From positions 1 through 64,000 of the forward strand of contig NZ_NNBL01000003.1 in NCBI RefSeq assembly GCF_002803065.1: a stretch of 64,000 nucleotides of DNA, in the 5' to 3' direction. The notes beneath the pieces are model-generated. The model did no database searches, was not told where the DNA came from, and saw only the letters and a list, made by a program, of their open reading frames with translations. This document shows, in pieces, positions 38,417-47,015 of this stretch (its first letter is position 1; each line of letters begins with the position of its first letter). The translations under genes were made by a program, and so were the position numbers. The DNA is from Streptomyces sp. CB01635. GTDB taxonomy: Bacteria > Actinomycetota > Actinomycetes > Streptomycetales > Streptomycetaceae.

Positions 38417-39100
38417 ATGACCCGGGTGCTGGTGGTGGAGGACGATCCTCAGCTCGTCCGGGCCCTCGTGATCAACCTGGAGGCCCGCCGATACGGAGTG
38501 GACCCGGCACCCGACGGCGCCACCGCCCTACGTCTTGCCGCCGCGCGCCAGCCCGACGTGGTCGTACTCGACCTGGGCCTGCCCGACATGGACGGCACGG
38601 ACGTCATCAAGGCGCTGCGCGGCTGGACCCGCGTACCGATCCTGGTGCTCTCCGCCCGTAGCGCCTCCGACGAGAAGGTCGCCGCGCTGGACGCGGGTGC
38701 CGACGACTACATCACCAAACCGTTCAGCATGGACGAACTGCTGGCCCGCCTGCGGGCGGCCGTCCGCCGCACCGAGGCCGCTCCGCTCGCCCCCGACATC
38801 GTCCTGGTCACGACCGACGAGTTCTCCATCGACCTGCTCGCCAAGAAGGCCAGCCGAGGCGGACACGACGTACGCCTCACGCCGACCGAATGGCACCTGC
38901 TGGAGATCCTGGTCACCAACCCCGGGCGACTCATCACGCAGAAGTACCTGCTCCAGGAGGTCTGGGGCGCGTCCCAGAGCAACAAGACCAACTATCTGCG
39001 CGTCTATATGGCCCAGCTGCGGCGGAAACTGGAGACGGATCCCGCCCACCCGCGCTACCTCATCACCGAGCCCGGCATGGGATACCGCTTCGACAGCTGA
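38417..39100 (+). CDS. kdpE: Response regulator KdpE (OmpR family)
   Basis: 227 residues. Receiver domain 1-120 with RVLVVEDDPQLVRAL, the phospho-acceptor Asp in VVLDLGLPDMDG and the Lys in DDYITKPFSMDEL. Winged-helix DNA-binding domain at 130-225 (DVRLTPTEWHLLEILVTNPG, NYLRVYMAQLRRKLE). It activates kdpFABC on phosphorylation by KdpD. Order C-E-D is usual for Streptomyces. Only one kdpE is in the window, although there are two full kdpD genes, so both kinases could feed it. Confidence 0.95.
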   Translation: MTRVLVVEDDPQLVRALVINLEARRYGVDPAPDGATALRLAAARQPDVVVLDLGLPDMDGTDVIKALRGWTRVPILVLSARSASDEKVAALDAGADDYITKPFSMDELLARLRAAVRRTEAAPLAPDIVLVTTDEFSIDLLAKKASRGGHDVRLTPTEWHLLEILVTNPGRLITQKYLLQEVWGASQSNKTNYLRVYMAQLRRKLETDPAHPRYLITEPGMGYRFDS

Positions 39101-39168
39101 CCCGCGCTTTCGTTACCCGGCCCCAGCACTCCCACAGCCTCCGCCCGTAGAGACGAAGAGACGAGAAG

Positions 39169-41715
39169 ATGGCACGCGGCAAGCTTCGGATATACCTCGG
39201 TGCGGCACCGGGTGTCGGCAAGACGTACGCGATGCTGTCCGAGGCGCACCGTCGCGTCGAGCGGGGGACCGACTGTGTGGTCGGATTCGTGGAGCACCAC
39301 GACCGGCCGCGCACCGAGGTGATGCTGCACGGCCTGGAGCAGGTCGTGCGCAAGGAACTGCAGTACCGCGGCAGCGTCTTCACGGAGATGGACGTCGACG
39401 CGGTGCTCGCCCGGCGTCCCCAGGTGGCCCTGGTCGATGAACTCGCGCACACGAACATCCCGGGCTCGCGCAACGCCAAGCGCTGGCAGGACGTCGAGGA
39501 ACTCCTTGCGGCCGGCATCGACGTCATCTCGACCGTCAACATCCAGCATCTGGAGTCGCTCGGCGACGTCGTCGAGTCGATCACCGGCATCCGGCAGCGT
39601 GAGACCGTCCCTGACGAGGTCGTACGACGGGCCGACCAGATCGAACTGGTCGACATGTCGCCGCCCGCCCTGCGCCGCCGGATGGCACACGGCAACATCT
39701 ACAAGCCCGACAAGGTCGACGCGGCACTGTCGAACTACTTCCGGCCCGGCAACCTGACCGCGTTGCGCGAACTGGCCCTGTTGTGGGTGGCGGACCGGGT
39801 CGACGCCTATCTGACCGAGTACCGCAGCGAGCACCGGGTCTCGAAGATCTGGGGCTCGCGTGAGCGGATCGTCGTGGGACTGACGGGTGGCCCTGAGGGC
39901 CGCACGCTGATCCGCCGGGCCGCGCGGCTCGCGGAGAAGGGTGCGGGCGGTGAGGTAATGGCCGTCTACATCGCCCGCAGTGACGGATTGACCTCCGCGT
40001 CACCGAAGGAGCTGGTGGTCCAGCGGACCCTCGTGGAGGACCTGGGCGGCACTTTCCACCACGTCATCGGCGACGACATCCCCACCGCACTCCTGGACTT
40101 CGCGCGCGGCGTCAACGCCACCCAGATCGCCCTCGGAGTGTCCCGCCGCAAGGGCTGGCAGTACGTCTTCGGTCCGGGTGTCGGTGCCACCGTCGCCCGG
40201 GACTCGGGCCCCGACCTGGACGTCCACCTGATCACGCACGACGAGGCGGGAAAGGGGCGCGGACTGCCTGTCGCCCGGACTGCGCGCCTCGGCCGGTCCC
40301 GGGTCGTCCTGGGCTGGCTGGCCGGTGTGGCCGGCCCGGCCCTCCTCACGCTGCTGCTCACCGGCGTGGCCCCCGAAGTCGGCCTGGCCAACGACATGCT
40401 GCTGTTCCTCGCGCTGACGGTGGCCGCGGCCCTGCTGGGCGGGCTCTACCCGGCGCTCGCGTCGGCGCTCGTGGGTTCCCTGCTGCTGAACTGGTTCTTC
40501 ACCCCGCCCGTCCACACCCTCACGATCGCCGACCCCAAGAACGTCGTCGCCATCGCGATCTTCGTCGGCGTCGCCGTGTCGGTGGCCTCCGTGGTGGACC
40601 TCGCAGCCCGGCGCACTCATCAGGCGGCCCGGCTGCGCGCCGAGTCGGAGATCCTCTCCTTCCTGGCGGGCAGTGTGCTGCGCGGAGAGACCAGCCTGGA
40701 GGCCCTGCTCGAACGGGTCCGGGAGACCTTCGGGATGGAGTCGGTGGCGCTGCTGGAGCGGGCCGGCGACGTGGAGCCGTGGACCTGCGCGGGCAGCGTG
40801 GGTACGGGAGCGGTGGTCGGACGTCCGGAGGACGCGGATGCCGACATGCCGGTCGGTGACCGTATGGCGCTGGCGTTGTCCGGGCGCGTGCTGCCGGCGG
40901 AGGACAGGCGGGTCCTGGCCGCTTTCGCCGCCCAGGCCGCGGTGGTCCTGGACCGTCAGCGACTCCAGTCCGAGGCCGACCAGTCCCGCTCGCTGGCCGA
41001 GGGCAACCGCATCCGCACCGCGCTGCTGGCCGCCGTCAGCCACGACCTGCGTACGCCACTGGCCGGAATCAAGGCAGCGGTCTCCTCACTGAGGTCCGAC
41101 GACGTGGCATGGTCCGAAGAGGACCATGCGGAACTGCTCGAGGGCATCGAGGACGGTGCCGACCGCCTCGACAACCTGGTGGGCAACTTGCTGGACATGT
41201 CCCGGCTGCAGACGGGCACGGTCACTCCGCTGATCCGCGAGATCGACCTCGACGAGGTGGTGCCGATGGCGCTCGGCGGGGTTCCTGAGGGCAGCGTGGA
41301 GCTGGAGATCCCGGAGACCCTGCCGATGGTCACCGTCGACCCGGGCCTTCTCGAGCGGTCGGTCGCCAACCTCGTTGAGAACGCGGTGAAGTACAGCCCC
41401 TCCGGCGAGCGGGTCCTGGTGTCCGCGAGTGCCATCGCCGACCGGGTGGAGGTACGAGTGGTGGACCGGGGCCCTGGCGTCCCCGACGAGGCCAAGGACC
41501 GGATCTTCGAGCCCTTCCAGCGCTACGGCGACGCCCCCGGCGGGGCGGGCGTCGGCCTCGGCCTCGCGGTCGCCCGCGGCTTCGCCGAGGCGATGGGCGG
41601 CACACTGAGCGCGGAGGACACCCCCGGCGGTGGCCTCACCATGGTCCTCACCTTGCCGACCGCGTCCGGCCTTGAGCCGGCCCGCCCCGACCTTCCCGAG
41701 ACCGCCACCTCCTAG
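39169..41715 (+). CDS. kdpD: KdpD sensor histidine kinase (operonic copy)
   Basis: 848 residues with Walker A GAAPGVGKT at about residue 12, RRPQVALVDELAHTN, USP-like domain (GPEGRTLIRRAARLAEKGAG), four TM helices with LLLNWFFTPPVHTLT, GAF-like region, phospho-acceptor box SHDLRTPLAGI and HATPase (NLVENAVKYS, DRGPGVPDEA, GVGLGLAVARG). It follows kdpE by 68 bp behind GAGACGAGAAG and is presumably co-transcribed. Compared with KdpD-1 it lacks the N-terminal heptad repeats and has canonical boxes throughout, so it is the better candidate for the normal KdpE partner. Confidence 0.96.
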   Translation: MARGKLRIYLGAAPGVGKTYAMLSEAHRRVERGTDCVVGFVEHHDRPRTEVMLHGLEQVVRKELQYRGSVFTEMDVDAVLARRPQVALVDELAHTNIPGSRNAKRWQDVEELLAAGIDVISTVNIQHLESLGDVVESITGIRQRETVPDEVVRRADQIELVDMSPPALRRRMAHGNIYKPDKVDAALSNYFRPGNLTALRELALLWVADRVDAYLTEYRSEHRVSKIWGSRERIVVGLTGGPEGRTLIRRAARLAEKGAGGEVMAVYIARSDGLTSASPKELVVQRTLVEDLGGTFHHVIGDDIPTALLDFARGVNATQIALGVSRRKGWQYVFGPGVGATVARDSGPDLDVHLITHDEAGKGRGLPVARTARLGRSRVVLGWLAGVAGPALLTLLLTGVAPEVGLANDMLLFLALTVAAALLGGLYPALASALVGSLLLNWFFTPPVHTLTIADPKNVVAIAIFVGVAVSVASVVDLAARRTHQAARLRAESEILSFLAGSVLRGETSLEALLERVRETFGMESVALLERAGDVEPWTCAGSVGTGAVVGRPEDADADMPVGDRMALALSGRVLPAEDRRVLAAFAAQAAVVLDRQRLQSEADQSRSLAEGNRIRTALLAAVSHDLRTPLAGIKAAVSSLRSDDVAWSEEDHAELLEGIEDGADRLDNLVGNLLDMSRLQTGTVTPLIREIDLDEVVPMALGGVPEGSVELEIPETLPMVTVDPGLLERSVANLVENAVKYSPSGERVLVSASAIADRVEVRVVDRGPGVPDEAKDRIFEPFQRYGDAPGGAGVGLGLAVARGFAEAMGGTLSAEDTPGGGLTMVLTLPTASGLEPARPDLPETATS

Positions 41716-41888
41716 CCGCTCAGGGCTCGGCCGTGTGGGCCGAGTGGCCCCGACGGCACGGCCTGGCAGGGGACTCACCGCCGCAGCGTGAGGCCTTGGG
41801 CATCCTTGACGCGCCTTGCCGCGGGGGCCCGGCCACACTGGCCTCGACCGGTATCCATCCCGCTGCGCCCTGCACCGAGAGGTCCCCC

Positions 41889-42190
41889 GTGGCGTTCGGC
41901 TTGGCCCGCCGCGAACTGCGGCCGAGGGTTCCGTTGCGACCAGGGGAAGGCGAGCGCTACCACCTCACCGGTCTCGAAGGGCTCGCAGCCCTTTCGCTGG
42001 ACGCGCTGAGTTCGGTCGCGTACGGACCCGAGGCGATCGTGCTCGTCCTGATCGCCGCCGCTACCCGGCGCGCTGACCGCCACGTTGCCGGTGACGCTGG
42101 TCATCGCCGCACTGCTGGCCGTGCTCGTCGTCTCGTACGAGCAGGTGATCGCCGTCCACCCGGACGGCGGTGGCGAGGCCCGTGAGGACC
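41889..42190 (+). pseudogene. APC-family permease N-terminal fragment (copy 2)
   Basis: GTG at 41889 opens FGLARRELRPRVPLRPGEGE, then ERYHLTGLEGLAALSLDALS and VAYGPEAIVLVLIAAA, the first helix of APC-type permeases. Near 42060 the frame breaks and resumes as LPVTLVIAALLAVLVVSYEQ, VIAVHPDGGGEA. Only two helices remain. Copy 1 at 33097 is degraded in nearly the same place. Confidence 0.78.
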
Positions 42191-42398
42191 TCGAACGCTT
42201 CCTGCCAGCGGGCAGGATCGATGCTGTGACCTGCTGCCGCCGTCTGATCTTCTGTCTTCACACACCGATGATCACCGGTGGCCGCGCCCATTCCGCGGAT
42301 CGGCCTCCAACAGCAGGACCACGAACCGCTGTTGGAGCATTCGCAGGTCAGTGGTAAGGCGAAGGGCCACTGTCAGCGGCGGGTGATAGGAAGCTGGG

Positions 42399-43145
42399 AT
42401 GACCCAGACACCCGCCTTCGAAGACCTGTTGGCCCTGGTCCAGGACCGCTCCGCCGCCCTGCGCAGCAGCGTCGCGGCCTCCCCCGATCTGGATGTCCGC
42501 GTCCCCAGCTGCCCCGACTGGTCGCTCCGCGACCTCGTTGAGCACCTTACCGAGGTGCATCGGTTCTGGGCGGCGGCGGTCGTGGCCGGTCCCAGCGAGA
42601 AGCCCCCGACGGTGCCGGCCGATGACACGCTCTCAGCTGACCTACTGGCCCGTTCGGCCGCAGCCACCCAAGAACTGATCGTCGCCCTGCGAGCCGCAGG
42701 TCCGGCGGTCGACTGCTGGACATGGTGGAGCGACTCCGACGTCCCGACGACGAGTGGTGCCGTGGCGCGCCATCAGGTCCAGGAGGCCGCTGTCCACGCC
42801 TTCGACGCCCAGTTGGCCACCGGAACTCCCCAGCCCGTCCCGACGGCTGTCGCCCTCGACGGCATCGCCGAGTTCATCGGCGTCAGTCATGGCACCGCCG
42901 GCCCCTGGCCGCATGATCCGGCCCGGATCGGCCTGCACGCCGCCGAGGGCGAGTCATGGCTGGTCGACCTGTCGACGTCGGGCTCACACCTCATCGACGG
43001 CCCACATGAAACAGACGCCGACCTCCACGGATCCGCGAGCAACCTGTTGCTCGCCCTGCACGGCCGCCGCCCCTTGGACAGCCTGCGAAGCGAGGGTGAC
43101 CGCGCCACCCTGGAGAACCTCCTGAACTGGCCCGACCTGGGCTGA
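42399..43145 (+). CDS. Mycothiol-dependent maleylpyruvate isomerase-family protein
   Basis: 248 residues. The N-terminal four-helix DinB-like domain includes VRVPSCPDWSLRDLVEHLTE and VHRFWAAAV, with the metal-binding His pattern (His in EHLTEVHRF and in ARHQVQEAAVHAFDAQ). This is the MDMPI/TIGR03083 group of actinobacterial enzymes that use mycothiol or act as metal-dependent isomerases or transferases. The C-terminal domain (GSASNLLLALHGRRPLDSL) is also family-typical. Substrate unknown. It begins 210 bp after the permease fragment and stands alone. Confidence 0.85.
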   Translation: MTQTPAFEDLLALVQDRSAALRSSVAASPDLDVRVPSCPDWSLRDLVEHLTEVHRFWAAAVVAGPSEKPPTVPADDTLSADLLARSAAATQELIVALRAAGPAVDCWTWWSDSDVPTTSGAVARHQVQEAAVHAFDAQLATGTPQPVPTAVALDGIAEFIGVSHGTAGPWPHDPARIGLHAAEGESWLVDLSTSGSHLIDGPHETDADLHGSASNLLLALHGRRPLDSLRSEGDRATLENLLNWPDLG

Positions 43146-43255
43146 CGTCCCAGCTCGAGAAACCCCCTGCAGGGCGGGGCGCCTACGCTCTGGCCTGCGG
43201 CCCCCGCCAGCCAGATCGCGGTCTACAGCTGGAGTACTAAGCCCAAGCCGGTGAG

Positions 43256-43348
43256 AGCCGACCCACCTCCGCCGGCGCGGAGAGCACGACCTGATCGAGG
43301 CCGGGGCGCCGGCTGAAGCCGACCCACCTCCGCCGGCGCGGAGAGCAC
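43256..43348 (-). CRISPR. Two type I-E-like repeats around one 32-nt spacer
   Basis: A 32-bp segment at 43256-43287 recurs exactly at 43317-43348, period 61 bp. Read on the minus strand a 29-nt repeat would begin GTGCTCTCCGCGCCGGCGGA and end GGTGGGTCG, with the partial palindrome CTCCGCGCCGGCGGAG. This matches the style and length of actinobacterial type I-E repeats (GTGCTCCCCGCG...). The interval 43288-43319 is 32 nt, exactly a type I-E spacer. No third repeat is found 61 bp either side, and there are no cas genes or A/T-rich leader in view, so it is a minimal or relict array or an unrelated duplication. Confidence 0.45.
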
Positions 43349-43349
43349 C

Positions 43350-43455
43350 AGCGCCGCCGATCTCGCCCAGGGCGTGTTCGGCCTCGAACATGGCGCCTTC
43401 GACGTCCGGCAGTGGGACGGTGGTGAAGTTGCCGAAACGCCCCGGATGCCGAGAT
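43350..43455 (-). pseudogene. Amidohydrolase fragment (ACMSD-like)
   Basis: Minus-strand frame reads HPGRFGNFTTVPLPDVEGAM, then FEAEHALGEIGGAG. This matches the RFGxFAxLPLPDVDGALxExxYALDxLGADG block of ACMSD-type amidohydrolases. Only about 35 codons remain, joined upstream to a transposase fragment and downstream to the CRISPR-like repeat. Confidence 0.5.
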
Positions 43456-43610
43456 CTGAGGGTCGTCATCTTCTTGAGTACGGGGATGAACTGGGGGCTG
43501 TCCGCGGCCTGCCCCGGGGTCAGGACGAACGCAGGCGGGCGGCACTTGTGGTCGGCAGCGAGGTGGACCTTGCTGGTCAACCCGCCCCTGGAGCTTGCGA
43601 GGAGAGGGGC
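43456..43610 (-). pseudogene. IS5-type transposase fragment
   Basis: On the minus strand about 50 codons read SRGGLTSKVHLAADHKCRPP, AFVLTPGQAADSPQFIPVL. This is the DDE-core region after the first Asp in IS5-type transposases of Streptomyces (SRGGLTTKIHLAADxRCRPLxFxLTxGQxxDxPxF). The remaining transposase is absent or scrambled. Confidence 0.65.
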
Positions 43611-43738
43611 ATCCAGTCGTAGCCTGCGCCGACGCCGGAGATGTCGTCGCTCCTCCCGCTCGGGGGCGAGAGTCGCGTTCGGTGAGTTCGTGGTGAGCCG
43701 GAACAGGCAGGTCGCCCGGCAGGCGGGTTCGGCCGGTG

Positions 43739-44671
43739 TCAGTCGCCTTGAGCGATGAAGCCGGATAGTGCGGCGGTGACGGCGTCGGGTTGTTCGTCCG
43801 GGATGAAGTGTCCTGCGTCCGGCACGACGACCCCGGTGGCGTTGTCGGCCCATGGCCTGATGGAAGCTGCCATGTCGGGGATGGAGCCGTGGCTGCTGGA
43901 AATCCCGAGCACCGGCACCGTCAGGTGCTGTTGTTCAAGGGCCTCGTGGTTCTTGCGCGCCGATTCAGCGGCGTCTCGGTAGTAGGCCAGGGAAGCGCGG
44001 AGTCCACCGTCAGCGGTGATGGCCGCGGCGTACTGCTCGATCTCGGCGTCGTCGAAGGTGTCGGGGGAGAGGGATTTGACCTTCAGGAACCAGTCGACGT
44101 ATTCGCGTTCGCGGCCTGTGAGCAGTGTCTCGGGCAGGTCGGGCACGAGATGGAATGCGAAGTGCCACGTTTTCCACGCCACCTCGGGGTCGGTCGGGAT
44201 GGAGCCGGGGAGTGTGATGCCGGGGATTCCGGCGTCGAGCAGTGCGACGCCACGCAGCTGGCTCTGGTACTTCAAGGCGAGGGAGAAGGCGACCCACGCG
44301 CCGATGTCGTGGGCGGCCAGCCAGTATGTCGAAACTCCGAGCGCGTTCACCGCCGCGTGGACGTATGCGGCGATCGTGTGTGTGTCGTAACTGCCGTCCG
44401 GGCGTTCGGAGTGGCCCTGGCCCGGCAGGTCGATCGCGATGACGTGGAACCGGTCGGCCAGGCCGGGCATCACCTTTCGCCATGCCCGCCAGGTCTGCGG
44501 GAATCCAGCGAGCAGCACGACGGCTGGGCCGTTCGGCTGACCGCCTTCAACCGCGTGAAGTCGGACGCCGCCCGCGTCGACCCAGCGGTGGGTGAAGCCG
44601 GCCAGGTCGTGCAGTGGCAGGTCACGGACTGGGTTGTCGGGGACGCTGGCGGCGGTTGCGGGGTCAGTCAC
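43739..44671 (-). CDS. Alpha/beta hydrolase (epoxide hydrolase-like)
   Basis: 310 residues. GTG at 44671 lies 6 nt after GGAGG. The fold is clear: oxyanion region VVLLAGFPQTWRAWRKVMPG, DLPGQGHSERPDGSYDTHTI, nucleophile elbow LAAHDIGAWVAFSLALKYQS with Asp as nucleophile (HDIGA), and the catalytic His in VVPDAGHFIPDEQP. An Asp nucleophile and the cap domain suggest epoxide hydrolase or haloalkane dehalogenase rather than an esterase. The upstream MFS fragment overlaps its start, so the gene has probably been brought under the neighbouring TetR-controlled promoter. Confidence 0.88.
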   Translation of the reverse strand: MTDPATAASVPDNPVRDLPLHDLAGFTHRWVDAGGVRLHAVEGGQPNGPAVVLLAGFPQTWRAWRKVMPGLADRFHVIAIDLPGQGHSERPDGSYDTHTIAAYVHAAVNALGVSTYWLAAHDIGAWVAFSLALKYQSQLRGVALLDAGIPGITLPGSIPTDPEVAWKTWHFAFHLVPDLPETLLTGREREYVDWFLKVKSLSPDTFDDAEIEQYAAAITADGGLRASLAYYRDAAESARKNHEALEQQHLTVPVLGISSSHGSIPDMAASIRPWADNATGVVVPDAGHFIPDEQPDAVTAALSGFIAQGD

Positions 44672-44855
44672 GGTTTTCCTCCATCGGTGTGGGGTGCGCT
44701 GGTTCGGCGTGTCGGCCGAGGGCGAGGCCCGCGAGCGAGGTTGGCGAGACCATCGTCGTGGTGAAGGGCCCGAAGCCCATCTGTGGCGCCCGGAGCGCAT
44801 ACAGCGGAATCGGCAGCGTCCCACCCAGCATGACCGGGGCGTACACCGCGGCCAC
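44664..44855 (-). pseudogene. MFS transporter N-terminal fragment
   Basis: ATG at 44855 opens MAAVYAPVMLGGTLPIPLYA, then APQMGFGPFTTTMV. This is the first TM helix and loop of an MFS sugar/drug exporter. Similarity stops there and the frame ends inside the start region of the hydrolase gene. It lies downstream of the TetR operator, so it is likely the original target of that regulator. Confidence 0.6.
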
Positions 44856-44971
44856 GAGCCAGAACCCGGCACCCGTCGGCGGACGGAACAGCCTGTGCGC
44901 GGACGTCTGGCGCGATGTCGTCGATCACCGTGCGGCCTTTCGGGTGCGAGAACCAAGACCTTCACGCCAAC

Positions 44972-45020
44972 CATCTTGGATCGATCGGTCAAAGATAACT
45001 CGACCGATCGATCCAAGATG
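44972..45020. promoter_or_regulatory. Perfect 19-bp-arm operator palindrome
   Basis: CATCTTGGATCGATCGGTC (44972-44990) and GACCGATCGATCCAAGATG (45002-45020) are exact reverse complements separated by 11 bp. The element lies between the divergent MFS-fragment/hydrolase side and the tetR gene, 55 bp before the tetR start. TetR proteins bind such dyads to repress both directions. Confidence 0.85.
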
Positions 45021-45074
45021 CGAGTAGGCTCTGAGCGGAGACGTGACAGGGACGTGAAGGAGGAGGTGGACGCC

Positions 45075-45686
45075 GTGTCAGGCCGAAAGCAGTTCGATAT
45101 CGGCGCGGCTCTGGACCAGGCCATGCGGGTGTTCTGGCAGCGCGGGTACGCGGACGCCTCACTCGATGCCCTCGGTTCGGCCACCGGCCTCGGCCGCGGC
45201 TCCCTCTACGGCGCCTTCGGCAACAAGGACGCCCTGTTCGGCAAGTGCCTCGACCGCTACGCGTCGATCTACGGCGCGCAGTATGAGCAGGCGCTCGCCG
45301 CGCACCCCGGTGATCCGGTGCGCGCGGTCGGGGCATTCTTCGACGTCGTCCTGAGGCGTATCGCCGACCCGTCGGTCCCCGTGGGATGCCTCATCGCCCA
45401 GTCCGCCACGCAGTCACTGACGCTGAAGGAGGAGAACAGCGCGCAGGTGCGTGGCCTGCTCGACATGCAGCGCCAACGGATACGCGCGGCACTGGCGGAC
45501 TCCTCGGCCGACAGCCAAACGCTCGACGAGCTCGCCACATTTGTCGTCGCTGTCAACCAATCGCTGGCCGTACTGAGCCGTGTTGGCGCCTCCGACGCCG
45601 AGCTGCGCTCCGTGACCCGGCTCGCATGCACCACGGTGGCGGACACCCTCGCCCGGGCAGTTTCCGAGGACGTCACCCAAAGCTGA
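45075..45686 (+). CDS. TetR-family transcriptional regulator
   Basis: 203 residues, GTG at 45075 after AAGGAGGAGG. Helix-turn-helix at about 12-55 (IGAALDQAMRVFWQRGYADA, LGSATGLGRGSLYGAFGNKD), C-terminal ligand/dimer domain thereafter (RRIADPSVPVGCLIAQSATQ, SVTRLACTTVADTLARA). The AefR/YxaF-like subgroup, with a conserved Cys after VPVG, often controls exporters. The 19-bp palindrome upstream is its probable operator. Confidence 0.9.
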   Translation: MSGRKQFDIGAALDQAMRVFWQRGYADASLDALGSATGLGRGSLYGAFGNKDALFGKCLDRYASIYGAQYEQALAAHPGDPVRAVGAFFDVVLRRIADPSVPVGCLIAQSATQSLTLKEENSAQVRGLLDMQRQRIRAALADSSADSQTLDELATFVVAVNQSLAVLSRVGASDAELRSVTRLACTTVADTLARAVSEDVTQS

Positions 45687-46102
45687 CGGGCACCGGCCCC
45701 GCCAGAACTCGGCTTTCTGCAACCCGGCATGCCGACAGGCACTGCCGTCGACGTGATGCCGAGATGGGTCGGCGAGTCACGTCCGCTGCGGTCGGTCATG
45801 ACTACCTCGCGACTCGGTGGTCCGGGGGCGCGATCCGGCAGTGGGCGCCTCGCCTCGATCACCGTGAGCCGGTGTCCCGCGACACAACAAGTGGGACTCC
45901 CTTTCGGTGAGCGTGATGAGGGGAGAGGCGCGACCGGCCCACCCCATGGGCATCGCCAGGACGGACTCTGGGACATAGCCGAACTCCGTCATCGCGACAC
46001 TCGTCATCGAGACGTATGGGCTCCTCACGCGGGTACAGCACGCCGCAAGATGCCGGACGTGCCTAGGCTGGATGGAGCGGCACAGTGAAATCGGAGGACC
46101 TC
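45687..46102. other. Intergenic region after tetR
   Basis: About 415 bp. Open frames on both strands lack recognisable content. TCGGAGGA at about 46091-46098 is the SD of the next gene. Confidence 0.55.
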
Positions 46103-46258
46103 ATGATCGCTCTCGGTGTAATTCTGCTGGTCGTCGGCTTCGTCACGGGAATCAGCATCCTGTGGACCATCGGTGTCATCCTCGTCGTCATCGGAGCCAT
46201 CCTCTGGATCATGGGAGCGGTCGGACACTCCGTCGGCGGACGCAAGCATTACTGGTAA
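46103..46258 (+). CDS. Small two-TM protein (DUF6131-like), copy 1
   Basis: 51 residues: IALGVILLVVGFVTGISILW, TIGVILVVIGAILWIMGAVG and the tail GHSVGGRKHYW. Two TM helices with a short turn. A clear SD (CGGAGGA) precedes the ATG. A close paralogue is encoded at 59161-59316 on the other strand. Function unknown; such proteins are often near stress genes. Confidence 0.8.
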   Translation: MIALGVILLVVGFVTGISILWTIGVILVVIGAILWIMGAVGHSVGGRKHYW

Positions 46259-46330
46259 CGAGCACGTCATCAGGGGGAGCGCGGCAGGCGCGGTGGGGTT
46301 CTTCCCACCACCAGAGAGGCAGGCCAGACC

Positions 46331-46720
46331 ATGGCTGAGCAGCCGAAGTCCCAGCCCTCGCACGGCGAGGGCCCAGGCCCGCACAAGGGCACCAAACAGC
46401 ACGGTTGGTCTCCCGATGTCGACGAGACCCGTCAGCAGGACAACCCGAGCGCCCACCGCTCCTTCCACCCCGACCAGCACGCCCCCGCCAAGGGCCCCGG
46501 GCGCGAGGTTTCCAAAGATGAGGCCGGGAACACGCATGGCAAGCCCGTGAAAAGCAGGGGGCGCCGCGGCGAGGACCAGAGCAAGGCCGGCAGTGACGAG
46601 AAGGGTATGCACGACACCGGTCCCCGGGGTCGTTCCCAGCGCCCCAGCGGAACCAAGGACGCATCCGCCTCCACCGGCGTCGACCCCAAGGACCCGCCAG
46701 GCACGCGCAGCGCAGGCTGA
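46331..46720 (+). CDS. Hydrophilic, probably disordered protein
   Basis: 129 residues rich in Gly, Pro, Ser, Lys, Asp and His with almost no hydrophobic residues (AEQPKSQPSHGEGPGPHKGT). No domain is recognised. Composition resembles stress-related, LEA-like or glycine-rich disordered proteins of Streptomyces. It follows the DUF6131-like gene by 72 bp and may be co-transcribed with it. ATG at 46331 has a modest SD. Confidence 0.65.
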   Translation: MAEQPKSQPSHGEGPGPHKGTKQHGWSPDVDETRQQDNPSAHRSFHPDQHAPAKGPGREVSKDEAGNTHGKPVKSRGRRGEDQSKAGSDEKGMHDTGPRGRSQRPSGTKDASASTGVDPKDPPGTRSAG

Positions 46721-47015
46721 ACATCGCGACCGGATCCGCTGTGGATGTCCTGCGGCGGCGGCCCTTGCTCCCCGCAATAGTGTGACGGCTTCGCAAAGAA
46801 AAGAGCAGGAGTCGCCAAGCGACGATCCGAAGGCGCCCGCGCTCGACGTCCTCCGGATGGAGCCGTTTCCGCGGAGATTGCGGCGAGCTGCGACCGTTCG
46901 GGCGACGGCAGGACGACAAGCCGGTCGAATGCGCGGCCCGGGCCCGTGCGCCTCAAGTGGCGCGGAGCGAAAGGGCCCTGCTGGCCAGGAGGGGACCGAA
47001 CAGTCGGGTCAGCTG

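Noticed and set aside
43146..43258. Search for a third CRISPR repeat
   Set aside because: Positions 61 bp on either side of the repeat pair do not resemble the repeat, so the array is limited to two units.
45777..46028. Open frame on minus with SVAMTEFGYVPESVLAM
   Set aside because: No start signal, no homologous family I know, and no continuation; treated as chance.
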